Source of the DNA: Kitasatospora indigofera
GTDB taxonomy: Bacteria > Actinomycetota > Actinomycetes > Streptomycetales > Streptomycetaceae
Direction of reading: 5' to 3'
NCBI RefSeq assembly: GCF_014655955.1
Contig: NZ_BNBO01000017.1
Span: 62,001 to 126,000 of the forward strand
DNA length: 64,000 nt
The notes beneath the pieces are model-generated. The model saw only the letters and a list, made by a program, of their open reading frames with translations. It had not been told where the DNA came from and did not search any database. Below, one piece after another: positions 16,700 through 25,481 of the stretch. The position numbers and the translations under genes were made by a program. Positions within the stretch are counted from its first letter, which is position 1. Every line of letters begins with the position of its first letter.

Positions 16700-18337
16700 G
16701 TGGGACAGAACTCCAGGCACCCGTCCGAGCAGTCGGACTGGTGGCGCGACGCGGCGATCTACCAGGTCTACCCGCGCAGCTTCGCCGACGGGAACGGCGA
16801 CGGCACCGGAGACCTGGCCGGGGTCCGCTCCCGCCTCCCGTACCTCGCCGAACTCGGCGTCGACGCCATCTGGTTCAACCCCTGGTACCCGTCCCCGATG
16901 GCTGACGGCGGTTACGACGTGGCCGACTACCGCGACGTCGACCCGCTGTTCGGCACCCTGGACGAGGCCGAGAAGCTGATCGACGAAGCACTCGGACTGG
17001 GCATCCGCACCATCGTCGACATCGTCCCCAACCACGTCTCCTCCGAACACCCCTGGTTCAAGGAGGCACTGGCCGCGGCGCCGGGCAGCCCCGAGCGGGA
17101 GCTGTTCCACTTCCGGCCCGGCCGCGGCCCGGCCGGTGAACTGCCGCCCAACGACTGGGTGTCCGAGTTCGGCGGCTGCCCCTGGACCCGCACCACCAAC
17201 CCCGACGGCACGCCCGGCGACTGGTACCTGCACCTGTTCGCCGTCCAGCAGCCGGACCTCAACTGGGCCCACCCGCAGGTCCGTCACGAGCACGAGTCGA
17301 TCCTGCGGTTCTGGTTCGACCGCGGCGCGGCGGGGGTGCGGATCGACTCCGCGGCGCTGCTCGCCAAGGACCCGGCGCTGCCCGACTTCGTCAAGGACGT
17401 CGACCCGCACCCGTACGCCGACCTGGAGGAGCTGCACGAGATCTACCGCAGCTGGCGGGCGATCGCCGACTCCTACGCCGGCACCCGGATCCTGATCGGC
17501 GAGGTCTGGCTGCCCGACGCCGAGCGGTTCGCCCGCTACCTGCGCCCGGACGAGCTGCACACCGCCTTCAACTTCGACTTCCTCGCCCGGCCCTGGGACG
17601 CCGAGGGCCTGCGCGCCTCGATCGACTCCACCCTGGCCCTGCACGCCCCGGTCGGCGCGCCGGCCACCTGGGTGCTCTGCAACCACGACGTGACCCGGAC
17701 GGTCACCCGGTACGGCCGCCGCGACACCCGCTTCGACTTCGCCACCAAGGCCTTCGGCACCCCCACCGACCTGGGGCTGGGCCTGCGCCGGGCCCGGGCG
17801 GCGGCGCTGCTCTCGCTCGCGCTGCCCGGCGCCGTCTACCTCTACCAGGGCGAGGAGCTCGGCCTGCCCGAGGTCGAGGACCTGCCGGTCGAGCGGCTCC
17901 AGGACCCGATGCACCTGCGCTCCGGCGGCACCGACCCCGGCCGCGACGGCTGCCGCGTCCCGCTGCCGTGGGCGGGCACCGAGGCGCCGTACGGCTTCTC
18001 GCCGGCCGGCGTCGAGCCCTGGCTGCCGCAGCCCGCGGACTGGGCGGCGCTGACCGTCGAGGCGCAGGGCGCCGACCCGGCCTCGATGCTCTCGCTCTAC
18101 CGCACCGCCCTGGCCGTCCGGCGGGCCGAGGCCGGCCTGCGCGGCGACAAGTTCGAGTGGCTCGCGGGCGACGCCGGTGTACTGGCCTTCCGCCGGGGCA
18201 CCGGCTTCAGCTGCGTCGTCAACCTCTCCCCGGACCCGGCCCCGCTGCCCGCCGGCAGCACCGTCCTGCTGGCCAGCGGCCCGCTCGTGGACGGCCGGCT
18301 GCCGGCGGACACCGCCGTCTGGCTGCGCGGGGCGTGA
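16700..18337 (+). CDS. aglA: Alpha-glucosidase, GH13
   Basis: The 545-residue cytoplasmic enzyme has the GH13 regions in order: D-I-V-P-N-H (region I), G-V-R-I-D-S-A-A with the nucleophile Asp (region II), I-G-E-V-W-L with the acid/base Glu (region III) and C-N-H-D-V-T-R with the third Asp (region IV). There is no signal peptide. It should split imported maltose and maltodextrins to glucose. The GTG start has AAAGGA upstream; 136 bases separate it from malG, so it is probably the last gene of the mal operon, closed by the hairpin at 18425. Confidence 0.92.
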   Translation: MGQNSRHPSEQSDWWRDAAIYQVYPRSFADGNGDGTGDLAGVRSRLPYLAELGVDAIWFNPWYPSPMADGGYDVADYRDVDPLFGTLDEAEKLIDEALGLGIRTIVDIVPNHVSSEHPWFKEALAAAPGSPERELFHFRPGRGPAGELPPNDWVSEFGGCPWTRTTNPDGTPGDWYLHLFAVQQPDLNWAHPQVRHEHESILRFWFDRGAAGVRIDSAALLAKDPALPDFVKDVDPHPYADLEELHEIYRSWRAIADSYAGTRILIGEVWLPDAERFARYLRPDELHTAFNFDFLARPWDAEGLRASIDSTLALHAPVGAPATWVLCNHDVTRTVTRYGRRDTRFDFATKAFGTPTDLGLGLRRARAAALLSLALPGAVYLYQGEELGLPEVEDLPVERLQDPMHLRSGGTDPGRDGCRVPLPWAGTEAPYGFSPAGVEPWLPQPADWAALTVEAQGADPASMLSLYRTALAVRRAEAGLRGDKFEWLAGDAGVLAFRRGTGFSCVVNLSPDPAPLPAGSTVLLASGPLVDGRLPADTAVWLRGA

Positions 18338-18424
18338 ACGGCCGGCCCGCGCGGGGCGGGCCCGGCCGGCACCGCGTACGCGGTGGGTGCAGCGCCGCCT
18401 GACAGCGCCGCCGCCCGCCGTAGG

Positions 18425-18454
18425 CCGCGCCGTCCTTGAGGGAGGACGGCGCGG
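18425..18454 (+). terminator. Terminator of the mal operon
   Basis: An 11-bp perfect stem CCGCGCCGTCC with the eight-base loop TTGAGGGA lies 87 bases after aglA. Confidence 0.75.
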
Positions 18455-18456
18455 CT

Positions 18457-18770
18457 CCTCCCCGCCCGCACGCCCACCCCCTCCGCACCCGTACCGCTGC
18501 TCCGCCTGCTCCGCCGCACCGCCCGCACCCGCCCTGCCGCGCCACCTGCCCTGCCGCGCCACCGCTCTGCCGCCCTGCTGCTCGCCGTACCGCCGCTCCG
18601 CCGTACCGCCCGCACCGCCGCACCGCCCGCCGCACCGCACCCGCCGCAGCGCCGCTCCGCCGTGCCGCCGCCGCCCCTTCCCGGGCGCCGCACCGGCCGC
18701 TTCGCCGCGCTGCCGCATCACCGCGCCGCCTCCCCCGTCGGCGCGCCGCCGCCCCGCCATGAGTACGTCG
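18457..18770. repeat. C-rich, purine-poor low-complexity tract
   Basis: About 300 bases are built from short CCGC-, CCGT- and CACC-like words, with very few A or G on the plus strand. A 15-bp word CCCTGCCGCGCCACC is repeated exactly at 18532 and 18549. No gene is supported here. The minus strand is correspondingly G-rich. It fills most of the 630-base gap between aglA and the next gene. Confidence 0.7.
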
Positions 18771-18967
18771 GCCCCTCCCCGGAGGCTCCAGATGATCTCG
18801 GCTCGCGCACCACCTCCAGGACGTCCCTCACGCCGCCGGACGCCCGGGCCTCCCCGTGCCCGGACCGCACCGGACGGCACTCACGGATCGGCACCCGAGC
18901 AGGCCCGCCACCACGGGCCGGCCTCGCCCCCCACCCTGTCATCCTGACGAGATCCAGAGGTCCCCCA

Positions 18968-21900
18968 GTGAGATCGACAGCTCCCATTCCCCGGCTGATG
19001 GCCGCGCTGGCCTCGGCCAGCCTGCTGATCGTCGCCGGCCCGCTCCTGCCCGCGCACGCCGCGGGCGGCCCCAACCTGGCGGCCGGCAAGGCGGTCTCCG
19101 CCAGCAGCGCGACCGACGGCCGGGCCGCCGGCTACATCAACGACGGTGACCAGAACTCCTACTGGGAGAGCAGCAACAACGCGCTCCCGCAGTGGGTCCA
19201 GGTCGACCTCGGCAGCAGCACCAGCATCGACGAGCTCGTGCTGAAGCTCCCCAGTGGCTGGGAGACGCGCACCGAGACGCTCGCCGTCCAGGGCAGCGCC
19301 GACGGCACCAGCTTCACCACCATCACGAGCTCGGCGACGTACTCCTTCAGCCCGGGCAACAGCAACACCGTGAAGATCTCCTTCCCGGCGACCAACACCC
19401 GCTTCGTCCGGCTGGCCATCTCGGCCAACACCGGCTGGCCGGCCGCCCAGATCTCCGAGCTGGAGGTGCACGGCACCACCAGCACCAGCGGCAACCTGGC
19501 GCTGGGCCGGACCCTCTCGTCCAGCAGCACCTCGCAGAGCTACACCGCGGCCAACGCCAACGACGGCAACCAGGGCACCTACTGGGAGAGCGCCAACAAC
19601 GTGCTCCCGCAGTGGATCCAGGCCGACCTCGGCTCGGCCGTGCCGGTCAACAAGCTGGTGCTGAAGGTGCCCACCGGCTGGGAGACCCGCACCCAGACGC
19701 TGACCGTGCAGACCAGCACCGACGGCACCACCTTCTCGGACCTGGTGGCCTCCGCCGCCTACGTGTTCAACCCGGCGTCCGGCAACACGGTGACGCTCAA
19801 CCTGAACACCACCACGACCCGGTTCGTCCGGCTGAAGGTCACCGCGAACACCGCCTGGCCGGCCGCCCAGCTCTCCGAGTTCGAGGTCTACGGCCCGGCC
19901 ACCGGCGACACCCAGGCGCCGACCGCGCCCTCGGGCCTGGCGTACACCCAGCCGGCCTCCGGCCAGATCAAGCTGACCTGGAACGCCGCGAGCGACAACA
20001 CCGGTGTCACCGGCTACGACATCTACGCCGACAACACGCTGGTCAGCAGTGTCGCGGGCAACGTCCTGACCTACACGGACAGCCGCCCGGACAGCGCCAC
20101 CGTCTCGTACTTCGTGAAGGCGAAGGACGCGGCCGGCAACCAGTCCGCCAGCAGCAACACCGTCACCCGCACGGGCGCCTCCGGCGACACCCAGGCGCCG
20201 TCCGCGCCCGCCCCCCTGGCGTTCACCCAGCCGGCCTCCGGCCAGGTCAAGCTGACCTGGGGCGCGTCCGCCGACAACGTGGGCGTGACCGGCTACGACG
20301 TGTACGCCAATGGGGCCCTGCGCGGCAGCGTGGCGGGCAACGTGCTGACCTACACGGACAGCCAGCCCGACACCGCGACCGTCTCGTACTTCGTGAAGGC
20401 GAAGGACGCGGCCGGCAACCAGTCCGCCAGCAGCAACACCGTGGTGCGGACCGGCAGCGGCGGCGGTGGCGGCACCAACCTGGCCGGCGGCAAGCCGATC
20501 TCGGCCAACTCCAGCGTCTTCACCTTCGTCGCGGCGAACGCCAACGACAACGACACCGCGACCTACTGGGAGGGTGCGGGCGGCAGCTACCCCAACACCC
20601 TGACCACCCAGCTGGGTTCGAACGCGATCGTGAACTCGGTCGTGGTCAAGCTCAACCCGGCGGCGGCCTGGGCCACCCGGACCCAGACCATCGAGGTGCT
20701 GGGCCGCGAGCAGAGCGCGAGCGGCTTCACCAGCATCTCGGCGGCGAAGTCGTACACCTTCGACCCGGCCTCGGGCAACACGGTGACCATCCCGGTGTCC
20801 GCCACGGTGGCCGACGTCCAGCTGAAGATCACCGCCAACTCGGGCTCCTCGGCCGGCCAGGTCGCCGAGTTCCAGGTGATCGGCACCCCGGCGCCCAACC
20901 CGGACCTGCTGGTCACCGCCACCTCGGCCTCGCCCGCCTCGCCGGTCGAGACCGACCCGGTCACGCTGTCCGCCACCGTGAAGAACAACGGCACCGCGGC
21001 CTCCGGCGCGACCAGCGTCAACCTGTACCTGGGCGCCACCAAGGTCGGCACCGCCCAGGTCGGCGCGCTGGCCGCGGGCGCGTCCAGCACCGTCTCGGTC
21101 TCCGCCGGCCTGCAGAACGCCGGCAGCTACCAGGTGATCGCCAAGGTCGACGAGGCCAACGCCGTCATCGAGCAGGACGAGACCAACAACACCTACACCA
21201 ACCCGGCCGCGCTGGTGGTCGCCCAGGTCGCCAGCTCGGACCTGGTCGCCGCGCCGGTCAGCTGGACCCCGGGCAACCCGGCGGCCGGCAACAACGTCAC
21301 CTTCACGGCGGCGATCAAGAACCAGGGCACGGTCGCCTCGGCGGGCGGCGCGCACAGCGTCACCCTGACCGTCGCGGACGCCACCACCGGCAGCGTGGTG
21401 AAGACCCTGACCGGCTCCTACACCGGCGCCATCGCGGCCGGCGCCACCAGCACCCCGGTGAACCTGGGCAGCTGGACCGCCGGCAACGGCAAGTACACCG
21501 TGAAGACGGTGATCGCCACCGACGCCAACGAGCTGCCGGTCAAGCAGGCCAACAACACCAGCAGCCAGCCCCTGTACGTCGGCCGCGGCGCCAACATGCC
21601 GTACGACACGTACGAGGCGGAGGACGGCGTCCTCGGCGGCGGCGCGGCCGTGGTCGGCCCGAACCGGACCGTCGGCGACCTGGCGGGCGAGGCCTCCGGC
21701 CGCAAGGCCGTCACCCTCAACTCCACCGGCAGCTCGGTCGAGTTCACCACCAAGGCCAGCACCAACACGCTGGTCACCCGGTTCTCCATCCCGGACGCGT
21801 CCGGCGGCGACGGCATCAACTCCACGCTGAACGTCTACGTCAACGGCAGCTTCCTCAAGGCCATCGACCTGACGTCCAAGTACGCCTGGCTGTACGGCAA

Positions 21901-23263
21901 CGAGACCAGCCCCGGCAACTCGCCCGGTGCGGGCGGCCCGCGTCACGTCTACGACGAGGCGAACATCCTGCTCGGGACGACCGTCCCGGCCGGCAGCAAG
22001 ATCAAGCTGCAGAAGGACGCCGCCAACACCACCAACTACGCGATCGACTTCGTGAGCCTGGAGCAGGCCACCGCGATCCCGAACCCGGACCCTGCCAAGT
22101 ACGTGGTGCCGACCGGCTTCGCGCAGAACGATGTGCAGGCCGCGCTGGACAAGGTCCGGATGGACACCACCGGGAACCTGGTGGGCGTCTACCTGCCGGC
22201 CGGTGACTACCAGACCGCCAACAAGTTCCAGGTGTACGGCAAGGCCGTCAAGGTCGTCGGGGCGGGCCCCTGGTTCACCCGCTTCTACGCGCCGGCCGAC
22301 CAGTCCAACACGGACGTGGGCTTCCGCGCCCAGTCGACGGCCAACGGCTCCACGTTCTCCGGGTTCGGCTACTTCGGGAACTACACCTCCCGGATCGACG
22401 GCCCCGGCAAGGTGTTCGACTTCGCGAATGTCTCCGGCATCACGATCGACAACATCTGGACCGAGCACATGATCTGCATGTACTGGGGTGCCAACACCGA
22501 CTCCATGGTGATCAAGAACTCGCGGATCCGTGACACCTTCGCCGACGGCATCAACATGACCAACGGCAGCACCGACAACCTCGTCAGCAACAACGAGGCC
22601 CGCTCGACCGGTGACGACAGCTTCGCGCTGTTCTCCGCCATCGACGCCGGCGGCGCGGACGAGAAGAACAACATCTTCGAGAACCTCAGCACCATCCTGA
22701 CCTGGCGCGCGGCGGGTGTCGCGGTCTACGGCGGGTACGACAACACCTTCCGCAACATCTACATCGCGGACACCCTGGTCTACTCGGGCATCACCATCAG
22801 CTCGCTGGACTTCGGGTACGCCATGAACGGCTTCGGCACCATCCCGACCAACCTGCAGAACATCTCCATCGTCCGGGCCGGCGGCCACTTCTGGGGGTCG
22901 CAGACCTTCGGCGGCATCTGGGTCTTCTCGGCCTCGAAGGTGTTCCAGGGCATCCGGGTGAGTGACGTCGACATCGTCGACCCGACCTACCACGGCATCA
23001 TGTTCCAGACGAACTACTCCGGCGGTCAGCCGCAGAACCCGATCACCGACACCGTCTTCACCAACATCTCGATCACCGGGGCCCAGAAGAGCGGCGACGC
23101 CTTCGACGCCAAGTCCGGCATCGGGGTCTGGGCGAACGAGGCGGCCGAGGCGGGCCAGGGCCCGGCGGTCGGCTCGGTGACCTTCAACAACCTCCGGATG
23201 AGCAACAACTTCCAGAACATCAAGAACACCACCTCGACGTTCACCATCAACGTCAACCCGTGA
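18968..23263 (+). CDS. Secreted multidomain GH87 alpha-1,3-glucanase/mycodextranase
   Basis: The 1431-residue protein begins with a signal peptide (A-H-A-A-G cleavage near residue 31; GTG start at 18968 with AGAGG upstream). Domains in order: two F5/8-type C (discoidin-like) modules (about 32-175 and 176-309), two fibronectin III repeats (313-498), a third F5/8 module (503-640), two CARDB-like modules (644-876), a CBM35/CBM6-like module starting Y-E-A-E-D-G (877-1034) and a C-terminal beta-helix catalytic domain (1040-1431). The catalytic triad is likely Asp1193 (D-G-I-N), Asp1216 and Asp1217 (G-D-D-S), with the same spacing I recall for Agl-KA and Agl-FH1 of GH87. It should cut alpha-1,3-glucan or nigeran outside the cell. 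Confidence 0.85.
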   Translation: MRSTAPIPRLMAALASASLLIVAGPLLPAHAAGGPNLAAGKAVSASSATDGRAAGYINDGDQNSYWESSNNALPQWVQVDLGSSTSIDELVLKLPSGWETRTETLAVQGSADGTSFTTITSSATYSFSPGNSNTVKISFPATNTRFVRLAISANTGWPAAQISELEVHGTTSTSGNLALGRTLSSSSTSQSYTAANANDGNQGTYWESANNVLPQWIQADLGSAVPVNKLVLKVPTGWETRTQTLTVQTSTDGTTFSDLVASAAYVFNPASGNTVTLNLNTTTTRFVRLKVTANTAWPAAQLSEFEVYGPATGDTQAPTAPSGLAYTQPASGQIKLTWNAASDNTGVTGYDIYADNTLVSSVAGNVLTYTDSRPDSATVSYFVKAKDAAGNQSASSNTVTRTGASGDTQAPSAPAPLAFTQPASGQVKLTWGASADNVGVTGYDVYANGALRGSVAGNVLTYTDSQPDTATVSYFVKAKDAAGNQSASSNTVVRTGSGGGGGTNLAGGKPISANSSVFTFVAANANDNDTATYWEGAGGSYPNTLTTQLGSNAIVNSVVVKLNPAAAWATRTQTIEVLGREQSASGFTSISAAKSYTFDPASGNTVTIPVSATVADVQLKITANSGSSAGQVAEFQVIGTPAPNPDLLVTATSASPASPVETDPVTLSATVKNNGTAASGATSVNLYLGATKVGTAQVGALAAGASSTVSVSAGLQNAGSYQVIAKVDEANAVIEQDETNNTYTNPAALVVAQVASSDLVAAPVSWTPGNPAAGNNVTFTAAIKNQGTVASAGGAHSVTLTVADATTGSVVKTLTGSYTGAIAAGATSTPVNLGSWTAGNGKYTVKTVIATDANELPVKQANNTSSQPLYVGRGANMPYDTYEAEDGVLGGGAAVVGPNRTVGDLAGEASGRKAVTLNSTGSSVEFTTKASTNTLVTRFSIPDASGGDGINSTLNVYVNGSFLKAIDLTSKYAWLYGNETSPGNSPGAGGPRHVYDEANILLGTTVPAGSKIKLQKDAANTTNYAIDFVSLEQATAIPNPDPAKYVVPTGFAQNDVQAALDKVRMDTTGNLVGVYLPAGDYQTANKFQVYGKAVKVVGAGPWFTRFYAPADQSNTDVGFRAQSTANGSTFSGFGYFGNYTSRIDGPGKVFDFANVSGITIDNIWTEHMICMYWGANTDSMVIKNSRIRDTFADGINMTNGSTDNLVSNNEARSTGDDSFALFSAIDAGGADEKNNIFENLSTILTWRAAGVAVYGGYDNTFRNIYIADTLVYSGITISSLDFGYAMNGFGTIPTNLQNISIVRAGGHFWGSQTFGGIWVFSASKVFQGIRVSDVDIVDPTYHGIMFQTNYSGGQPQNPITDTVFTNISITGAQKSGDAFDAKSGIGVWANEAAEAGQGPAVGSVTFNNLRMSNNFQNIKNTTSTFTINVNP
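19904..20461 (+). repeat. Tandem duplication of a 279-bp fibronectin III module
   Basis: Two copies, 19904-20182 and 20183-20461, are each exactly 93 codons long and nearly identical at DNA level, including a stretch of more than 60 identical bases near their 3' ends. This suggests a recent duplication inside the GH87 gene. Confidence 0.85.
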
Positions 23264-23288
23264 CGTACCGCGGGTAGGTCGTGACAGC

Positions 23289-23322
23289 GTGCCGCCGGGA
23301 GGCCTCCGCCTCCCGGCGGCAC
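23289..23322 (+). terminator. Terminator between converging genes
   Basis: A perfect 15-bp stem GTGCCGCCGGGAGGC with loop CTCC lies 26 bases after the first GH87 gene. It can serve both this gene and the converging gene at 23380. Confidence 0.85.
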
Positions 23323-23379
23323 CGCTGTGCGCGGCCGCCGGGCCGGGGCCGGGCGCACCCGTCCGGGCCGCGCCCGGCG

Positions 23380-23832
23380 TCAGCCCCGGCGGGTGAAGTC
23401 CATGACCCAGTTGACCAGCCAGTCACCGCCGTCCACCGCGAAGGCCTGCTCCCACCGGGCGGTCCGGTCGCCGATCCCCGACCAGCGGTACCGCACGCGC
23501 ACCCCCGTGCCCGCGTAGGTGTCCTCGCCGTGGAACTCGCCGGTGCCGTCCGCCCCGAACCGCCCCCGCACCGGCTCGTCCAGCCGGCCCGACCGGCTGG
23601 TGGACCAGTGCAGGGACCACTCCTCGGTCTCCCGGTCGAACAGCCGCAGGGTCAGCCCCTTGAAGCCCTGGTCCGGGCAGTCCATCTCGTCGACGTTCGC
23701 CGCCCCGTCGAACAGGCTCCAGCAGCGGCTGGTCGCGTCGAACCGCTGCCACCCGCTGCGCGGGTCCAGGAAGTCCCGCAGCCGGCGGTTGACCACGTCC
23801 CACTCTCCGGCCAGGAAGTCGAAGCCGCTCAC
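23380..23832 (-). CDS. Small DUF1579-like protein
   Basis: The 150-residue protein starts F-D-F-L-A-G-E-W-D-V, a motif typical of DUF1579-type lipocalin-like proteins, and continues with beta-rich sequence (W-S-L-H-W-S-T-S, W-E-Q-A-F-A-V-D). The GTG start overlaps the stop of the upstream gene as GTGA, so the two are translationally coupled. It is probably controlled by the divergent WYL regulator through the palindrome at 24330. The biochemical role is unknown. Confidence 0.75.
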   Translation of the reverse strand: MSGFDFLAGEWDVVNRRLRDFLDPRSGWQRFDATSRCWSLFDGAANVDEMDCPDQGFKGLTLRLFDRETEEWSLHWSTSRSGRLDEPVRGRFGADGTGEFHGEDTYAGTGVRVRYRWSGIGDRTARWEQAFAVDGGDWLVNWVMDFTRRG

Positions 23833-24308
23833 GCCCGCCCTCCGGTGCTGCCCTCGGCCAGCGAGTCGGCCAGGTAGGCGTCCAGGTCCGGCCGGGCCGG
23901 GGAGAGCACGTGCCGCACCCAGGCCTCCCGCTCGTGGGTGACCGGCGGCAGCTCCCACACGCAGCCGATCCACGGCCGGGTCTGCACCCGGAAGTGCGTC
24001 GGGTCCAGGTCGGGGCAGTCCAGCGCCGGCTGGCCGGCCGCGGCCCCGCCGAAGTGCAGCACGTTGTCCCACACCCAGGTGTAGGCGTTCAGGTAGGCGC
24101 CGGTGTCGCCGCCGCGGTGCAGCACCAGGAAGCCGGCCGACGGCGTGCCGTCCGGCTCGGGCAGCAGCTCGGGCAGCACGGCGTAGGCAGCCCGCTCGAC
24201 CTCGGGCGCGATGCCCGCCGGGTCGGCGCTGACGTGGTAGCGCTTGAAGCGGCGCCCGCCCACCTCGATCGGCGGCGGGGTCCGCAGGAACTTCTCCTCG
24301 AAAGCCAT
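23829..24308 (-). CDS. Conserved protein of unknown function in a WYL-regulated pair
   Basis: This 159-residue soluble protein has no signal peptide or obvious catalytic motif; Trp- and Pro-rich segments such as T-W-V-W-D-N-V and R-P-W-I-G-C-V-W stand out. It is divergent from the WYL regulator and coupled to the DUF1579-like gene downstream. TAGCGT at 24320-24315 ends six bases before its ATG and no ribosome site is visible, so the transcript may be leaderless. Function unknown. Confidence 0.75.
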   Translation of the reverse strand: MAFEEKFLRTPPPIEVGGRRFKRYHVSADPAGIAPEVERAAYAVLPELLPEPDGTPSAGFLVLHRGGDTGAYLNAYTWVWDNVLHFGGAAAGQPALDCPDLDPTHFRVQTRPWIGCVWELPPVTHEREAWVRHVLSPARPDLDAYLADSLAEGSTGGRA

Positions 24309-24329
24309 GACCGCACGCTAGGGCCGCTC

Positions 24330-24350
24330 CACTGACACCTCCTGTCAGTG
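24330..24350. promoter_or_regulatory. Palindromic operator between divergent genes
   Basis: CACTGACA (24330-24337), spacer CCTCC, TGTCAGTG (24343-24350) is a perfect 8-bp inverted repeat in the 63-bp gap between the unknown-function gene and the WYL regulator. It is the natural binding site for the WYL protein, controlling both directions. Confidence 0.7.
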
Positions 24351-24371
24351 AAGTGCCGGAGAATCCCCCGC

Positions 24372-25355
24372 ATGCGCGCCAGCCGACTGCTCTCGATCCT
24401 GTTGCTGCTCCAGACCCGCGGCCGGATGACCGCCGCCGAGCTCGCCGCCGAGCTGGAGGTCTCGGTCCGGACGGTCTACCGGGACGCCGAGGCCCTGCAC
24501 GCGGCCGGCGTCCCGCTGTACGGGGACGCCGGGCACCGCGGCGGCTACCAGCTGCTGGACGGCTACCGCACCCGCCTCACCGGCCTCAACCCGGCGGAGG
24601 CCGAGGCGCTCTTCCTCTCCGGCGTCCCCGGCCCGGCGGCGGAGCTCGGCCTCGGCTCCGTCCTGGCCGCGGCGCAGCTGAAGGTCCGCGCCGCGCTGCC
24701 GCCCGCGCTGCGCGAACAGGCCGGGCGGATCCAGGCGCGGTTCCACCTCGACGCGCCCGGCTGGTACGCGGAGGCCGAGCCGGTGCCGTTCCTGCCGGCG
24801 GTCGCCGACGCGGTCTGGCACGGCCACGTGCTGCGGCTGCGGTACCGCCGCTGGAAGGAGCCCACCGAGGTGGACCGCCGGCTGGAGCCGTACGGGCTGG
24901 TGCTCAAGGCCGGCCGCTGGTACCTGGTGGCGGCGCCCGGCCCGCGCGTCTACCGGGTCGACCAGATCCTCGGACTCCAGCGGCTGGAGGGCGGCTTCCC
25001 GGTGCCCGGGGGCTTCGACCTGGCCGCCTACTGGCAGGCCCACCAGGCGGACTTCCACGCCCGGCTGCACACGGCGGACGCCGTCGTCCGGCTGTCTCCG
25101 GCCGGCGCGGCCCGTCTGACCGGCCCGGCCGCCCGGGCCCTGCGGGCCACCGGCGAGCCCCAGCCGGACGGCTGGACCCGCGCGGTCCTCCCGGTCGAGT
25201 CGCCGGAGCACGCCTGCCGCGAGTACCTCGCCCTGGGCGCCGAGATCGAGGTCCTCGCGCCGGCCGGGCTGCGGGCCCGGCTGGCCGCCACGGCCCGCGC
25301 GACCGCCGCCCTGTACACAGGGCCGGCGGAGGCGCCCGGTCCCGCCGCGCCCTGA
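24372..25355 (+). CDS. YafY/WYL-family transcriptional regulator
   Basis: The 327-residue protein has an N-terminal winged helix-turn-helix (R-A-S-R-L-L-S-I-L-L-L-L-Q, then T-A-A-E-L-A-A-E-L-E-V-S-V-R-T-V-Y-R-D) and a WYL domain containing R-L-E-P-Y-G-L-V-L-K-A-G-R-W-Y-L-V. The third, C-terminal WCX-like region follows. Such proteins bind small molecules or nucleic acids and usually control the divergent neighbour. ATG 24372 is preferred over an upstream ATG at 24348, because the latter lies right on the operator edge. Confidence 0.88.
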   Translation: MRASRLLSILLLLQTRGRMTAAELAAELEVSVRTVYRDAEALHAAGVPLYGDAGHRGGYQLLDGYRTRLTGLNPAEAEALFLSGVPGPAAELGLGSVLAAAQLKVRAALPPALREQAGRIQARFHLDAPGWYAEAEPVPFLPAVADAVWHGHVLRLRYRRWKEPTEVDRRLEPYGLVLKAGRWYLVAAPGPRVYRVDQILGLQRLEGGFPVPGGFDLAAYWQAHQADFHARLHTADAVVRLSPAGAARLTGPAARALRATGEPQPDGWTRAVLPVESPEHACREYLALGAEIEVLAPAGLRARLAATARATAALYTGPAEAPGPAAP

Positions 25356-25380
25356 CCGGGCGGACCGGGGCCCGGACAGG

Positions 25381-25425
25381 CCGAGGCCCCTCCGGCCCGC
25401 GAGGGGCGGGTCGGAGGGGCCTCGG
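25381..25425. terminator. Bidirectional terminator
   Basis: A 13-bp perfect stem CCGAGGCCCCTCC (25381-25393) pairs with 25413-25425 around a 19-base loop, between the converging WYL and GH87 genes. Confidence 0.75.
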
Positions 25426-25481
25426 TGGGGGCCCCGGGGCCCTGGGAAGACAGGCCCCGGAGGTTCGGAGGGTGATCCGGG

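Noticed and set aside
18881..22993. Open frame of 1370 codons on the minus strand, antisense to the first GH87 gene
   Set aside because: It is Val/Gly/Arg-rich without domain structure, as expected for the opposite strand of a high-GC gene whose plus frame has clear domains, signal peptide and catalytic residues.
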